Assembly (NCBI GenBank): GCA_029339505.1
Contig: JAQISU010000036.1
Span: 8,408,501 to 8,472,500 of the forward strand
Reading direction: 5' to 3'
DNA: 64,000 nt
Source: Unio delphinus
Taxonomy: Eukaryota > Mollusca > Bivalvia > Unionida > Unionidae
Made by a program: the position numbers and the translations under genes. Below are positions 22,791 to 35,801 of the stretch, piece by piece. The notes under the pieces were generated by a model. That model saw nothing but the letters and a program-made list of their open reading frames with translations. It had not been told where the DNA came from and made no database searches. The stretch's first letter is position 1. Each line of letters begins with the position of its first letter.

Positions 22791-23305
22791 ATCTGTGGTA
22801 AACATATTCGTCATCAAATGCGACTGCCTTGGGATTCTTACACACCTGCAAGACCCGTTCTGCCAGTCCTGATATGAGAGTGCAGTGTGTAAAGAGACAA
22901 ATTTATGGCGATCTATCAAGAATACATTAGATGAGACCAGAGAACCACTAATTAGATTTATGGAGACCCACGCGTATCATATCGCTATACTGCTGTGTAT
23001 GGTAATGTTCCTTTATAATGTGACTGTTGTTTCTAATTAAACATTTGTTTATCCAGCAGCCAGACGGACTGTTAGGGCCATGGTAGACTTCATTTTCATG
23101 GGAGAGTTGTCAAAATTGAGAAACCGCAGAAATTCTGTTACTTAAAACTACCAGGTCAGGCTGACCCGACTCTGAACGAAAGGGTGGCAAAGACATTTAA
23201 TTCTGATTGGTCACATTAAATAAGGATGGTGGGTGAAAACACAAAATTTCATAGGATATAATATCGCCTTATTGAAATTGAAGTCAATCAAAACTTTTCC
23301 TGCAA
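22791..23305. other. AT-rich stretch with no recognised gene
   Basis: No supported feature was recognised. Confidence 0.5.
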
Positions 23306-23308
23306 AAA

Positions 23309-23358
<50 letters not shown>
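23309..23358. repeat. (CA)n microsatellite
   Basis: A perfect 50-bp CA run. Confidence 0.95.
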
Positions 23359-23360
<2 letters not shown>

Positions 23361-23399
23361 AACCAGTAAAGACTCCGAGTGGTTTTGACAGAAATTCAT

Positions 23400-24390
23400 T
23401 CATTAAAAAAGTGTGGTCCAGGCATGCCGCAAGCATTACATTAGTTAATAGGATTTACGAGAATCCGTGTGAATTCACCGAATTTAGATTTCACGGATGA
23501 TTTAGAGCGAGTGTGAAATGACGCAACTGAGTACTTGTGGCGGGCTAAAAAAAAGCTAGGTCTCGTGTGGGTTGAATTATTGAGTGATGTTAATGCGTGA
23601 CAAATTAGCCATTCGACTAACTACGGTCATTTGCGGATATGTGGAGTCGATTAATAGCCTTATCTGTTTAATACTGATACAAATATCTGATTTCCGAGAC
23701 AGGATAATGAAAGTTCTCACCTATATCATATATAACGAGAAACTTAGGGGTTTATTTATATCTTTTTGCCAGGAAGAAAAAAGCTTTTGGACGTATTGAT
23801 GTTTCGTAACCTGAGACGTATGCTGAGAAAAAAAGGAAGAGAGGGAAGTACAATGAGAAGTATAATTCTATGACAAAATTCTGCATCGTGCGAAAATTCC
23901 AACGTGTTCAGAAGTGTATCCTGAGATCCCAAGTTCTGAACAGCAACAGAGGAAGCGGAAATCTGAGGACTAGCAGGTTATGAAATTGTACAAGGCGTTG
24001 ACTTCAATTGTTTAACTCGATCCATTGATAAATTAAAGCTATCAGTAACAGATCAGCTTGTTTGTTTAAATCTATTTGAGTTTTCTTGTAATTCGGTGAA
24101 AGTTTTATTTCTAAAAGCAGAGTATATTCCTAATGTAATTAATTTTCACAATTGTTTATGTAATTGATTCAATTGTTTTGTGTTCTCTACGGGGGCTCGC
24201 ACTTGTTTGTTCAATATATCTGCTCAGATCACTATATTTGTTTCCATCTATATGTTTCACCACTTATCTTTACTCGAACCGGGGTAATTATATCGATGGC
24301 GGTCATCTCTTGGATAACGAGTACCAACAAGGGTTGGGTTATAGTATTTATTATTATTATATTTATACAACCCCGTGACAGTAGGCAATA
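23400..24390. other. AT-rich stretch with no recognised gene
   Basis: Short open frames at 23584-23799 and 24164-24391 have no recognisable domain and no convincing splice sites. Confidence 0.45.
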
Positions 24391-24394
24391 ATCA

Positions 24395-25000
24395 ATCAGC
24401 CCCACCACACGACACTTTGCCTCAGCACACGAGTGACGCCAACATCGTAACCCTGTACAAGAAGAATGGCGACAGAAGTGATTGCAACAACTACAGGGGC
24501 AAATACCATCTTATTATTGTGGGTAAAGTCATCAAACGCGTCATCCTGAACAGACTGTAGACTCTGTAAGAATGTATTCAGAGTCACAGTACGGCTGCCG
24601 CGAAGACAGGTCCACAATCAACATGTTCTTTTCCGTCAGGCAACCGCATGGGAAATGCAAAGAACACAGACCCCTCTTCCTGGACTTTATAGACCTCACC
24701 AAGGTGTTCGATCTGGTCAGAAGAGTTCGATACAATCTTGACAAATATTGAATGGCCTAATCATGATCCAGTCCATACAAGATAATATGAAAGACACAGT
24801 GCACTACTTTGACTCAACGTCGGAGCCCTTCAACATCCTCAGAAGATTGAAACAGGGTTGCATTCATCCTAGCCTCCACGCTCATGCACGACTTTGTGAA
24901 GTCCAAAGAAGTGATGTACCTGCACACGCGATCAGACGGCAGACTGTACAGCGTTGAACATCAGACGCTGCACAATCATCTCTGGTGGGCGAGCTTCCAT
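24395..25000 (+). pseudogene. LINE reverse-transcriptase fragment (RTE-like or related)
   Basis: Plus-strand blocks in several frames give VTLYKKNGDRSDCNNYRG, then VGKVIKRVILNRL, SQYGCREDRSTINM, LDFIDLTKVFD (motif A, usually FIDLTKAFD), FNILRRLKQGC (motif B, usually VKQGC) and traces beyond. At least three frameshifts or stops separate them, and the YADD region is lost. It differs clearly from the CR1/L2-like family elsewhere in the window. The clade assignment is tentative. Confidence 0.8.
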
Positions 25001-25079
25001 CATCTTTCAAGACAAACGGATGCCAACAAAGCTAATCAAGCTGTTGAAATGACACATAACTGATTGATGATAACAGGTG

Positions 25080-25320
25080 TAGAATGAACCCAGCCCACCT
25101 ACAGAGGCAAAGAATTTCCTTCCAATCGATAGGTACATACCTACACAGAAACAACGAAGCTTTCTTTCCATCAATAAGTATATACATTCATAGAGGACAA
25201 CTGTTGGTCCAATCAACAGTTAATTATCTACACAGAGACCATCCAATTTCCTTCGAATTGGTAGACATATACTTGCACAGAAACAATTTTTTTTTTCTCC
25301 AATCGATAGGTAGAGACATA
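25080..25320. repeat. Diverged tandem repeat of about 57-60 bp
   Basis: Four degraded units share TACACAGAAACAA-like and TTTCCTTCCAATCGATAGGT-like blocks. The plus frame 25084-25377 reads through as an imperfect 19-residue repeat (YLHRNN...). Decay is greater than in the neighbouring arrays. Confidence 0.7.
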
Positions 25321-25378
25321 CATTCATTCATACGTACGTACGTACATACATACGTACATACATACATACATACATAAT

Positions 25379-25453
<75 letters not shown>

Positions 25454-25546
25454 TACATACATACATACATACATACATACATACATACATACATACATAC
25501 ATACATACATACATACATACATACATACATACATACATACATACAT
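25321..25546. repeat. (CATA)n/(CGTA)n/(CA)n compound microsatellite
   Basis: Tetranucleotide CATA and CGTA blocks surround a CA core. Cys-Val and Met-Tyr-Val-Cys frames on the minus strand are artefacts. Confidence 0.95.
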
Positions 25547-25951
25547 TATTCTTCCGGTCGATGGTAACTATAACAAAGAGTATGCTGCTACCTAATACAA
25601 TGTGTGGAATTTCAAATTCGATTGTTTTCAGCTTTGTAGTGTTGATATTTTATAGATAATGTAAGCTTTGTAAATCTCATCAGAGGTAATTCACTTTCAA
25701 CAAATCTCATCGAAGTAAATTCCCTAAATCGAAGTGAGAGGGAGGAGTTGGGGCAACACAATGCAAAGAATAACGAAGCGAAGAAGCCAAATCTTACCCA
25801 CAGGCACATGTTGTATAATTCAGCACAACATACTGCCGTTGAGATAATGGTTTTGGTAGAAAACCATTTAATTAACCTGTATGATATTTTTTGTAATACA
25901 TTTGGTGTAAGACCATTTTATAGCTCCCCGTTTAAAGGAATTCTTAGATCT

Positions 25952-25998
25952 GTGTGATTACTTATGTGATTACTTATGTGATTACTTATGTGATTATT
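25952..25998. repeat. 12-bp tandem repeat, 4 units
   Basis: GTGATTACTTAT repeated four times. Confidence 0.9.
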
Positions 25999-25999
25999 G

Positions 26000-26640
26000 G
26001 AATTAGGTGCAATTTAGCCGGAAATAATTAGCCATTTACTAAAAGCAAACGTCACAGAGTAAAGTGTTAGTGAGCTTCCATGATGCCACGATTGGCTAGT
26101 AGTGATTTCAGGTCAAACACTGAAAGAATGTCCCTGCCATAGTCCATATTAAAATCTAGTGGTGTACATTGGTGGTGTGACTGCAGTGGCAGTATTTACG
26201 GTAGGAAACTGGTAAAATACACAAAGAAATAAATAAGAAGGGGCTCTGCATATACTGTTTAGCAAACGTGGTGCAGTTATATAGGCGAAATATGCCTGGA
26301 AATCATACAATAACTGGACTAAGGTACCGAATTTAAAATAGTTACCTGTGTTAGAAGAGGTTTGAATAGTTTCTACCGGCGTGAACTGCTGGCGGTACGG
26401 AAACCTGATGAAGTGAAACCATGCAGATATGCGGTTTGTACATATTTGGCAGGCTGGAGATATATGGTCTGACATTGATTATAGTAAACTAAATATCTAG
26501 ACCTGACAAGTCGGGCTTTCTAATTTACAATTAATGTTGTATGGAAGTCTTTGGAAATTTGGGGTACACTTATGACATCTAGTGGGAATCGCGCCAGGGT
26601 TTTACAACAACTCGGTCTAGTAAAAACCACTCGCTTGCAG
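26000..26640. other. AT-rich stretch with no recognised gene
   Basis: A minus-strand frame at 26149-26475 (about 108 codons from a non-ATG start) shows no domain and is not supported. Confidence 0.45.
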
Positions 26641-26644
26641 CATT

Positions 26645-27095
26645 ATGATACACTTTCCTAATATGTATCATGAAGTTATGTTGTACCATACACATTCCCA
26701 ATATGTATCACTAAGTTATGTTGTACCATACACATTCCCAATATGTATCACGAAGTTATGTTGTACCATACACATTCCCAATATGTATCACTAAGTTATG
26801 TTGTACCATACACATTCCCAATATGTATCACTAAGTTATGTTGTACCATACACATTCCCAATATTTATCACGAAGTTATGTTGTACCATACACATTCCCA
26901 ATATTTATCACGAAGTTATGTTGTACCATACACATTCCCAATATGTATCACTAAGTTATGTTGTACCATACACATTCCCAATATTTATCACAAAGTTATG
27001 TTGTACCACATACTTTCCTGTTAATGAGCACACATATTTATTTAACCATTTAATTGCCGAATATTTATCATTTAGTAATATTTAACTATATATTT
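26645..27095. repeat. 40-bp minisatellite, left part
   Basis: Nine well-conserved units of 40 bp (AAGTTATGTTGTACCATACA plus CATTCCCAATATGTATCACT) run to about 27010. Degenerate units follow. Three 40-bp units make 120 bp, so every frame stays open and the repetitive plus-strand frames are artefacts. Confidence 0.93.
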
Positions 27096-27310
27096 TCCCG
27101 GGTCCCATAGTGGCAGTGTGGTCTAAAGCACTCCCGTTACGGATCACTGCCATCTCAACTCTTTGTGCGTGGGTTCGAGTCTCAGATGCTACCAATTTCG
27201 GTATTTGAGAAAGCTTGCCAGTAGCTTTGCGTGGGTCCGTGGTTCTTTCCGTTGGTTTTCCAGGGTTCTTCCTCCACCATTAATACTGGCAGCTATGAAT
27301 GCCATTTGCG
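27096..27310 (+). mobile_element. tRNA-derived SINE, family 2, degraded copy
   Basis: It shares with 18273-18513 the blocks CCGTTACGGATCACTG, GGGTTCGAGTCT (B-box), TTTGAGAAAGCTTGCC, TTCCGTTGGTTTTCC and GGTTCTTCCTCCACCA. The 3' tail is lost. It sits inside the 40-bp minisatellite, whose decayed units resume on the right. Confidence 0.88.
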
Positions 27311-27610
27311 TGCCTAATAAGTTTCTCTAAATTATATTCTTTTTAAAAATATGTCCAAAACGTGTCACTAAATAATATTGTACCATTTACGTGCCAAATA
27401 CCGATGACTATGCTACATTTTACCAACGTTTCCCAATATCTGTCACTAAGTTATCTTTGTTATCTCCACGCTTATTAAGTATCATTAATTTATATTTTAA
27501 CTTTTTTTACCCAATATCTGTCAATCAATTATTTTCTTTTACCACGCACGTATCCAATAGCTGACACTAAATTAAATTCTACCACCCATTTTCAAAATAC
27601 GTCTTATGAA
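27311..27610. repeat. 40-bp minisatellite, decayed right part
   Basis: CCAAATACC/CCAATATCTGTCACTAAGTT-like units recur at about 40-60 bp spacing, clearly related to 26645-27095 but diverged. Confidence 0.65.
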
Positions 27611-28690
27611 ATAATCAGATAATGTGTTTTACAATATTTTGCAACAGAATAATGATTTAATTATAATTCCATTGTCACTCCAATTTGAGAAAGGCTCCGA
27701 TGTACTTTTTGGTATAAAGAAATTCCTTTTCTCATGGATATGCAGAACCCAGTCTAGATATGTCCAACTGATTGACAGTCAGTTTAACTTTTTGGATTAT
27801 GTATTCCTTTTGGTTCGTTGCGCAGAAAAGGTCATATATTGTTCGTGTTGATCAAAATATATCTTACACTGTTATCTCGCTAGAAATGTATAAGATATAA
27901 GTGGTGGATTTAGGGACGAAACTTTTATAGTAACTCTAACATATGAAAAGCTGATTTATTTTGCATATATGATGAAGATTTGGGTGCTCGTCACTTTTTA
28001 CTTTGGATTGTTCTTAGAAGATCATCCATATCAAAAGTATCAACCCTTTTCAATTTTTCACTATTACTTATAAATTATTGTAACGCGTTTACAAATGATG
28101 AATTGTTTCTCCTCGATGTTTGTCGTAATCTTCATTTTTTCAACAAATTCGCTGTTTTGCAATTTGAATAGTCATTTATGGGTAAGTGCATATTTTTGTT
28201 CAGATGACTTTACGTGTGTTTTCTGTAGTGTTTCCTATAAGTGGATTCGTTAGCCTGTTCAACGTCCTTGAGACAATCAAATTGCTGGATTTAGAAACCC
28301 CAAATATCGACAAAAGTGATTTTTTTCACATTCTAATATTCACTCAGATTCATTCCCTTAAGTAGCCTTATATAGATATCCTCATTTTCATTCAATTATT
28401 TTCGGCTACCGGTACGGCGATATGACTTCCAACCTTTTTCTAGTATCAACAAAACACAAGTAATAGGGACAATGCACTAAATTTGGCACAAAAAGCTTCA
28501 ACATCCTCATTTTTCAAAATATTCGGCTATAATGCTTTCAAACTATTTTAGCTCTGGTGTTTAATAATGCTAATCTTATTAATGGAATCCGGAATGTCTG
28601 TCATTCATGGTTTAAGTTCCACACTTTGAAATGATATTCTGCAAGGCCTAGTACTTTTATACGTTGCTTGATTCCCTCTGTTGACAAGGA
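27611..28690. other. AT-rich stretch with no recognised gene
   Basis: No supported gene; short plus-strand frames at 27624-27851 and 27980-28171 lack any recognisable domain. The right end may hold further decayed Penelope-like sequence. Confidence 0.45.
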
Positions 28691-28699
28691 TTTTCACAG

Positions 28700-28995
28700 G
28701 ATGATTATTTTGATGACTTTTTATATTAGACTTGTTCGTTGCTCCGTCTGGTGTCCATTGACTGCATACAATGTTTATCTTATAGTTATTTCGTAATACT
28801 TCTTCCTTTGTACAATGTCTCTAGTAAACGCTTAATATAGTTTTCAGTCTGCTGTTCCGTTAAATCCTTCTTAACAGTCTTATATGTGGCATTATCTCTC
28901 AGGGCATTCTTAATTCTACCATGTAGCCAATCGTATTTATACCAACTGCTCCTGTTCATTTATCTGCAGGGTGGATGACGACGGACGTGTAGTTG
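28700..28995 (-). pseudogene. Penelope-like element (PLE) RT fragment
   Basis: The minus strand gives a VVIHPADK-x-GAV block matching the K-x-ADKGGAVV entry typical of Penelope-like reverse transcriptases. After a frameshift it gives DNATYKTVKKDLTEQQTENY followed by a helical LLETLYKG block. Similarity fades downstream. It is a dead fragment directly adjoining the 26-bp satellite. Confidence 0.65.
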
Positions 28996-29074
28996 AATAG
29001 TTAGTACGATGTATCTTCCTCTCGTGTCATGAGATTCGTACAAGTTCCACATTAAACGAATTATAAATAATGTC

Positions 29075-31130
29075 TCTCTACAATAATCAGTAAAGTCAGA
29101 GAAGTAGACATTTCAATAATATCAGATTATTAGACAAATCAGTAATGTTAGATAATTTTACCAATTAGTAATCTCAGATAATTTTACCAATTAGTAATGT
29201 CAGATGATTTTACCAATTAGTAATGACAGATAATTAAACCAATCAGTATTATCAGATAATTTTACCAATTAGTAATGTCAGATGATTTTACCAATTAGTA
29301 ATGTCAGATGATTTTACCAATTAGTAATGTCAGATGATTTTACCAATTAGTAATGACAGATAATTAGACCAATCAGTATTATCAGATAATTTTACCAATT
29401 AGTCATGACAGATAATTTTACCAATTAGTAATGTCAGATGATTTAACCAATTAGTAATGTCAGATGATTTTACCAATTAGTAATGTCAGATGATTTTACC
29501 AATTAGTAATGACAGATAATTAGACCAATCAGTATTATCAGATAATTTTACCAATTAGTCATGACAGATAATTTTACCAATTAGTAATGTCAGATGATTT
29601 TACCAATTATTAATGTCAGATAATTTTACCAATTAGTAATGTCAGATAATTTTACCAATTAGTAATGTCAGATAATTTTACCAATTAGTAATGTCAGATG
29701 ATTTTACCGATTGGTAATGTCAGATGATTTTACCAATTAGTAATGTCAGATAATTTTACCAATTAGTAATGTCAGATAATTTTACCAATTAGTAATGTCA
29801 GATAATTTTACCAATTAGTAATGTCAGATAATTTTACCAATTAGTAATGTCAGATAATTTTACCAATTAGTAATGTCAGATTATTAGACAAATCAGTAAT
29901 GTCAGATAATTTTTCCAATTAGCAATGTCAGATGTCAAATAATTAGACCGATCAGTAATGTCAGATAGTTAGACCAGTCAGTAATATCAGATAATTTTAC
30001 TAGTTAGTATTGTCAGATAATTAAACCGATAAGTAATGTCAGATAATTAGACCAAACAGTAATGTCAGATAATAGACCAGTCAGTAATGTCAAATGATTA
30101 GACCAATCAATAATGTCAGATGATTAGACCAATAAAAATATCAGATAATTAGACCAATTAGTAATGTCAGATAATTCGACCAATCAGTAATTTCAAATGA
30201 ATAGATCAACCAATAGTCAACTTATTAGATAAATCAGCAAGATATATTTTTAGATAAAACAGCAAAGATAAGTGATTAAATCAAATAGTACTATGAAATG
30301 ATTAGACCAATTAATACTGTCAGATGATTAAATAGTTCATAATGTCAAATGATTAGACAAAATAGTAATGTCAAATGATTCGACTAATCAGTAATGTCAA
30401 ATGATTCGAGTAATTAGTAATGTCAAATGATTCGACTAATCAGTCATCACAAATGATTAGATAAATCAGTAATCTCAAATAATTCGACTAATCGGTAATG
30501 TCAAATGATTAAATAAATTAGTAATGTCAGATAAATACAATAATTAATAATGTCAAATAATTTGACAAAATTGTAATATCAAATGATTAGATAAATCAGT
30601 AATGTCAGATCATTAGATAAATCAGTAATGTCAAATGATTCGACTGATCAGTTATGTCAAATGATTAGATAAATCAGTAATGTCAAATGATTCGACTAAT
30701 CAGTAATGTCAAATGATTGGAGTAATCAGTAATGTCAAATGATTCGACTAATCAGTCATGTCAGATGATTTGATAAATCAGTAATGTAAAAATGATTAAT
30801 TAAATCAGTAATGTCAGATTATTAAAATAATTAATAATGTCAAATGATTAGATAAATCAGTAATGTCAGATCATTAGATAAATCAGTAATGTCAGATGAT
30901 TAGAAAATTAAGTAATGTCAGATAATTAGACCAGTCAATAATATCTGATTTTTAGACCTATTAGTAATGTCAGATGATTAGACCAAAGAGAAGTGTCAGA
31001 TGACTAGAACAGTCAGTAACGCCAAATAACTAGACCAATCAGTAATGTCAAAATATTAAGCCAATTAGTAATGTCAAATGATTAGACCAATCAGTAATGT
31101 CAGATAATTACTGTCAAAAAATTAGACCAG
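29075..31130. repeat. 26-bp satellite-like array, about 2 kb
   Basis: Roughly 75-80 units of 24-28 bp have the consensus TTACCAATTAGTAATGTCAG plus ATAATT. The left third is homogeneous (TTTTACCAATTAG units). Within it a six- to seven-unit block recurs around 29200-29580, suggesting higher-order duplication. The right half shifts to variants such as GATTCGACTAATCAGTAATG and becomes much more diverged. No coding frame survives. Confidence 0.95.
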
Positions 31131-31204
31131 ACAAAAATAATTTGGTTATGCCTTACAACTATTTGACTATTTTTCGCTGTACATGCGTACAACGTTATCT
31201 AGGG

Positions 31205-31668
31205 TGATTAGATGTTTTTTTTCCGGTCGCTTTGGGCTGTAATCTTTTTGTATTCAAAATATTGACGTCAAGTGATTATTTCTCTGGAATTACAAAAGTG
31301 CTCTGATTAAAGTCTTGGACAGAGACATTAACTGGAATTTACAGTATGTTTATACCAGGAATTTTGTGATTCAACAAAATACTGTTGACATATCAACACT
31401 TTAATAAGCTACCACAGATACGTCTTCGACTTCAGCTTTCGGATTTTTTTTTATACCTTTACTGAATTTTATTCAGGACCTTAAATTACTAGGACTTGTG
31501 TCTGTAATACTTGGATTATTTTGGTATTTAATTGGAAATAATAGTAAGTTGCTTTTCTCATTTTCACTTTGTATTCTGGGGAAATAAACTATTTGTCAAA
31601 TCTTACCAACATTGTCGTCTTTCACTCTTTTCTGTTTCATTTTTACGAGCATAGACTCGTAACAAAGT
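31205..31668 (+). mobile_element. LTR fragment (3' part; same family as 11180-11870)
   Basis: Plus-strand blocks TACAAAAGTGCTCTGATTAA, CAAAATACTGTTGACATATC and CTTGGATTATTTTGGTATTT match the LTR-like repeats of the Ty3/gypsy remnant at 19743-21700. The end GAGCATAGACTCGTAACA is a plausible LTR terminus. The LTR 5' part is missing. The piece at 11180-11870 lacks the complementary 3' part. Confidence 0.72.
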
Positions 31669-31734
31669 AAACTTATATAACTTTGGCATTTGTAGTAACT
31701 ATTGATGATTCTACTAACTTTTCTTATTTATATT

Positions 31735-32125
31735 TAACATTTGGCATTTGTTGCAACTTTTGGTATTTGCAGTTACATTTGGTATTTGTAGTAAATGTTG
31801 GTATTTCTAGTTACATTTGGTATTATACTAACGTTTGGTATCTTCCTAACGTTCGTTATTTGTAGTAACGTTTGGTACTTGTAGTTACATTTGGTATTTG
31901 TAGGTACATTTGATATTTGTAGTTACATTTGGTATTTGTAGTAACTTTCGGTATTTGTGGTATTTATTGGTATTTTACTAACTATTGGTATTTTAATCAC
32001 TTTTGTATCTTTCTAACGTATAGTATTTCTTTAGTAACATTTGGTATTTCCTAATTGTTGTATCTTACTAACTTATGGTATTTGTAGTAACTTTTGATAT
32101 TGTACTAATTTTTGTATCTTACTAA
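31735..32125. repeat. About 20-bp degenerate minisatellite (TTTGGTATTTGTAGTTACAT)
   Basis: Around nineteen imperfect units of 16-20 bp, with TTTGGTATTTGTAGT and TACTAACGTT variants. Confidence 0.88.
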
Positions 32126-32131
32126 CGTTTG

Positions 32132-32132
32132 T

Positions 32133-32202
<70 letters not shown>

Positions 32203-32264
32203 CTAATACTACTACTACTACTACTAATAATAATAATAATAATTATTATTATTATTATTATAAT
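32132..32264. repeat. (AAT)n/(ACT)n/(ATT)n microsatellite, LINE tail
   Basis: A trinucleotide array at the 3' end of the antisense LINE copy 3. The AAT part and the ATT part are inverted relative to one another and could fold back. Confidence 0.95.
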
Positions 32265-34090
32265 GAAGACATTGTATAGCGCCTAATCTGTCGAAGTTCT
32301 TAGCGCTTTACAACATCTATAATGACATAAGTACACTAAAGAAAGAAAAACCATGACATTGAAAACCATTAAAACATGCTGAAAACATATAAGATACCAA
32401 ACATTATTAGATCTCTAAGTTTGTTCCTGCAGTAAAAAAGGTGAGTTTTAAGATCACTTTTAAAAGGGAACACTGTGCCTTTGTGTCTAATTTCAATGTG
32501 CAATTCGTTCCACATTGCCGGGCCCTGGTATGCAAAATAACGTTGTCCATATGACTTCGTTTTCATAGTGGGAAAAAGGAGTATACTATTTTCAGAAGAC
32601 GAGCGTAAGTATCATCCTGGTGTGTACACATGGGCGAGACTGGATAGGTATGTTTAACTGGAGTCTGTCAGTAAAACTATGTATACGAAACAAATTTTGT
32701 GTTTGATTCTGTATCGAATGGATAGCCAGTGTAGGGTACAGAACAGTGATAAGGTTTGCTCTGATCGAGGTACTCTAAAGATGATCCGAGCAGCAGCTTT
32801 GTTTTGAACGTTTTGAAGTTTCTGGAGTAGATATTGTGACGAACGAGACAGAATTGAGTTACAATAGTCCAGTCTTGAAAGTACTAATGAACATACAAGT
32901 GTTTTAGTGGCATCAACTGAAAGATATTTGCGAATGGAACTGATGCGTCTTAGCTCAAGATATGCAGCCTTTGATATGTTCATGACATGCTGGTGCAATG
33001 TGAGTACTGTTTAAAGTAACACCTAGTTTTCGTCCTGACAGTGTGAATTTATTTTTGGTGTTGCTGATATTTATCGTCTAAGGTAAAGGTATGAAAGGTC
33101 TTTGTGTTGTGATCAGAATGGCCTCAGTTTTATCATAAGTTATCTGCAGCTTGTTACATGTCATCCATGATAGCACATCAGAAATGCACCTCTCTACTCC
33201 ATGGATGGTAGCATCAGCTTCAGTTGGGTGGCTAGACTTGTATATGTGGGTGTCATCAGCGTACAATAGGTGAGACACTGGGCGATGATCTATGACATTT
33301 GAAAGCGGCTGAGTGTATATAATGAAGAGAACAGGTCCAAGATCAGACCCCCATGGAAGACCACAATATATATCAACTGGGCTTGCATGATTTCCATTTG
33401 CAGATACAATTTGTGTCCTGTTGACTAAGTAGCACTTGAGCCACTGTAAGGCTATATTCTGAATGCCAAATACAGAGACGATGAAGTAATATATCATGGT
33501 ATATTGTGTCAAATGCTGCAGTCAAATCAAGGAGGGCGCGGACTGATCTCTTTCCAATATCCAAAGTAGAGAGAATGTCATTAAATATTTTCAGAAGGGT
33601 AGTTTCAGTACAGTGGCAAGAGCGATTTGCAGACTGTACATTGCTAAAAGGACTCTTTGAATATAAATGAAATACAAGTTGGGTTAGACAATTTGTTTCT
33701 AAGATTTTTTATATGAATGGGAGATTAGAAACTGGCCGTTAGTTCTTTAAATCGTTATGGTCAAGTGTTGGTTTCATCAGCAGAGGCTTTACGATGGCAG
33801 TTTTAAAAAAAATTATGGGAATTCCCCCGATGAGAGAGAGAAATATTAATAGCATCAGTTAGTGAAAGCAATATTGGGTCTAAGCACTCAAGCAGCAGTG
33901 ATGTTGGATTTGGATCAAGTTCACAAGACTGTTGTGCCCTCTTCATCACGATTGTCAGTACTAAATCTATAGAGACAGATTCAATAGCTCGTAACGTGTG
34001 TCACTGAAATTTGTATCATAACTGTATGGTGACGAGTCAATTGAAATTGTGTTGTCAAGAGAATCTCTAATGGTTTGTATAGAGATAGAG
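32265..34090 (-). mobile_element. CR1/L2-like LINE, copy 3 (longest copy)
   Basis: The most complete member, covering about 1.8 kb. Minus-strand blocks run from the RT fingers (about 34080-33560), through LLDLTAAFDTIYHD (33564-33373) and GLPWGSDLGP, to an intact LLYADDTHIYKS catalytic box (in 33512-33078). They continue into the thumb and C-terminal region (32998-32654, then 32566-32369). Frameshifts at about 33510, 33040 and 32600 disrupt the frame, and motif B has lost the usual QG (PWGS). The 3' UTR is shared with all other copies. Confidence 0.93.
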
Positions 34091-34184
34091 CAGTGTAATA
34101 TGTAGCTACTTAATTCTTTAATTTGTAAGATTGTAAATTAATAATGCACTTATTAATATTTTGACAATGAGAATGTTTTGTAGT

Positions 34185-34370
34185 ATTACATAGTTGATTC
34201 AAAATAGTATTGATACAAAAGAGTATTAATTTCAAATAGTATTGATGTCAAATAGTATGATTAAAAGTATTGATTTCAAATAGCACTATTTCCAGATAGT
34301 ATTGATTTCAAATAGTATTGATTTCAAATTAGTATTGATTTCAAATAGTATTGGTTTAAAATAGCATTGA
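34185..34370. repeat. 16-bp minisatellite (AATAGTATTGATTTCA)
   Basis: About eleven units of 15-17 bp, with CACT and CATT variants. Confidence 0.9.
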
Positions 34371-34479
34371 TTCCCTTTCTAATATATGCATATATTAAGT
34401 GTTTTCACGAACATATAGTTAGGTCTTTATTCTCTTTCAATAAATTATATATTCTCTTCTATGTTGTTTCAAGTGTTAA

Positions 34480-34492
34480 ATTAATAATAAAA

Positions 34493-34550
<58 letters not shown>

Positions 34551-34677
34551 TAATATCCTTTATTTTTATATTATTCATAATAATAGTAATATTAATAATA
34601 ATATTTTTATTACTAGTATTATTAAAATAATAATAATAGTACTTATTTGTATATCATTTATAATAATAATAATATTA

Positions 34678-34715
<38 letters not shown>

Positions 34716-34778
34716 GTAGTAGTAGTAGTAGTAGTATGATTATTATTATATGAATCGTAATAGTATTTTTTTAAATAG

Positions 34779-34838
<60 letters not shown>

Positions 34839-34850
34839 GACATTGTTATT
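34480..34850. repeat. (ATT)n arrays with (AGT)n block
   Basis: Three ATT blocks separated by short AT-rich spacers and one AGT run. The Ile-rich open frame 34367-34630 is an artefact. Confidence 0.95.
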
Positions 34851-34854
34851 GATA

Positions 34855-35725
34855 TTAATGTATAATTGCAGAATAAGCTAAAAAAAAACAATATCCTAAT
34901 TTAAATCAATTGAGACATGTTAAGAGATTTATTTATCTCACATGTGTAACGGCAGTTAGATTTAATTCGTGCATTATTTTCTTAAATATCACCTTTTCGG
35001 ACTTTTGGGATTAATAATCATTTCATAATAAAGAAAAGTCTAGTTCAGATTTATATACGTATGAATGGGTGATATGTTACATTGCAACTCGTGCTCGTGT
35101 TCACTATTTTTATATAATTTAAATTATATCTCATTTTCTAGGAAACAAATTTATTTTATAAATAGCTTGTTATTTATATCATCTTTCTTCGATAATATCC
35201 GAAAAGACCACACAGTAATCATGCTTAATCCACCTGAGCGGTTAACAAATGCAAGAGTTGATTTAAAATTTTATGATGGGATAATTTGATTTAAAATTTA
35301 AAGTCTGCTGTTTTCGCAAGGAGCCGTTCCATAGAATTTAATTAACACTTTCAAAACATTAAACTCATTGTCTCTAGATACTTCCTTAATGAATGCTGTT
35401 TTTTTTTTCTTCTCTTCTTTATTAATATTGCATACAAGCTGTTGTAAGCAACGAAGATTCCTGGCACCAGTACTTTCTTTATATTATTGGTTTTATTTTT
35501 GTTAATTGGATCGTATTGCCACGCTATCACCAAAACGAGAGTCATCCACTCAAATCATTCACAATAATATTCGAAATCAGATATTTCCAGAAATTGGGTC
35601 GTGAGTTGAGATGTGTATAGATAACTAATTCTTCTGAAAATATATATCAGACATCTACGCGTGGGGAATAGGCGAATAACATTGTTTAATATAAATTTAT
35701 TTGGACAATGGAAAAGTGTAGGACT
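34855..35725. other. AT-rich stretch with no recognised gene
   Basis: No supported feature. A plus frame at 35065-35289 has no recognised domain. Confidence 0.5.
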
Positions 35726-35729
35726 GTGG

Positions 35730-35800
<71 letters not shown>
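35730..35800. repeat. (TA)n microsatellite
   Basis: A perfect TA run of about 70 bp. Confidence 0.95.

Positions 35801-35801
<1 letters not shown>

Noticed and set aside
29075..31130. CRISPR array
   Set aside because: Units are contiguous 26-bp tandem repeats without spacers, in eukaryotic DNA, with no cas genes.
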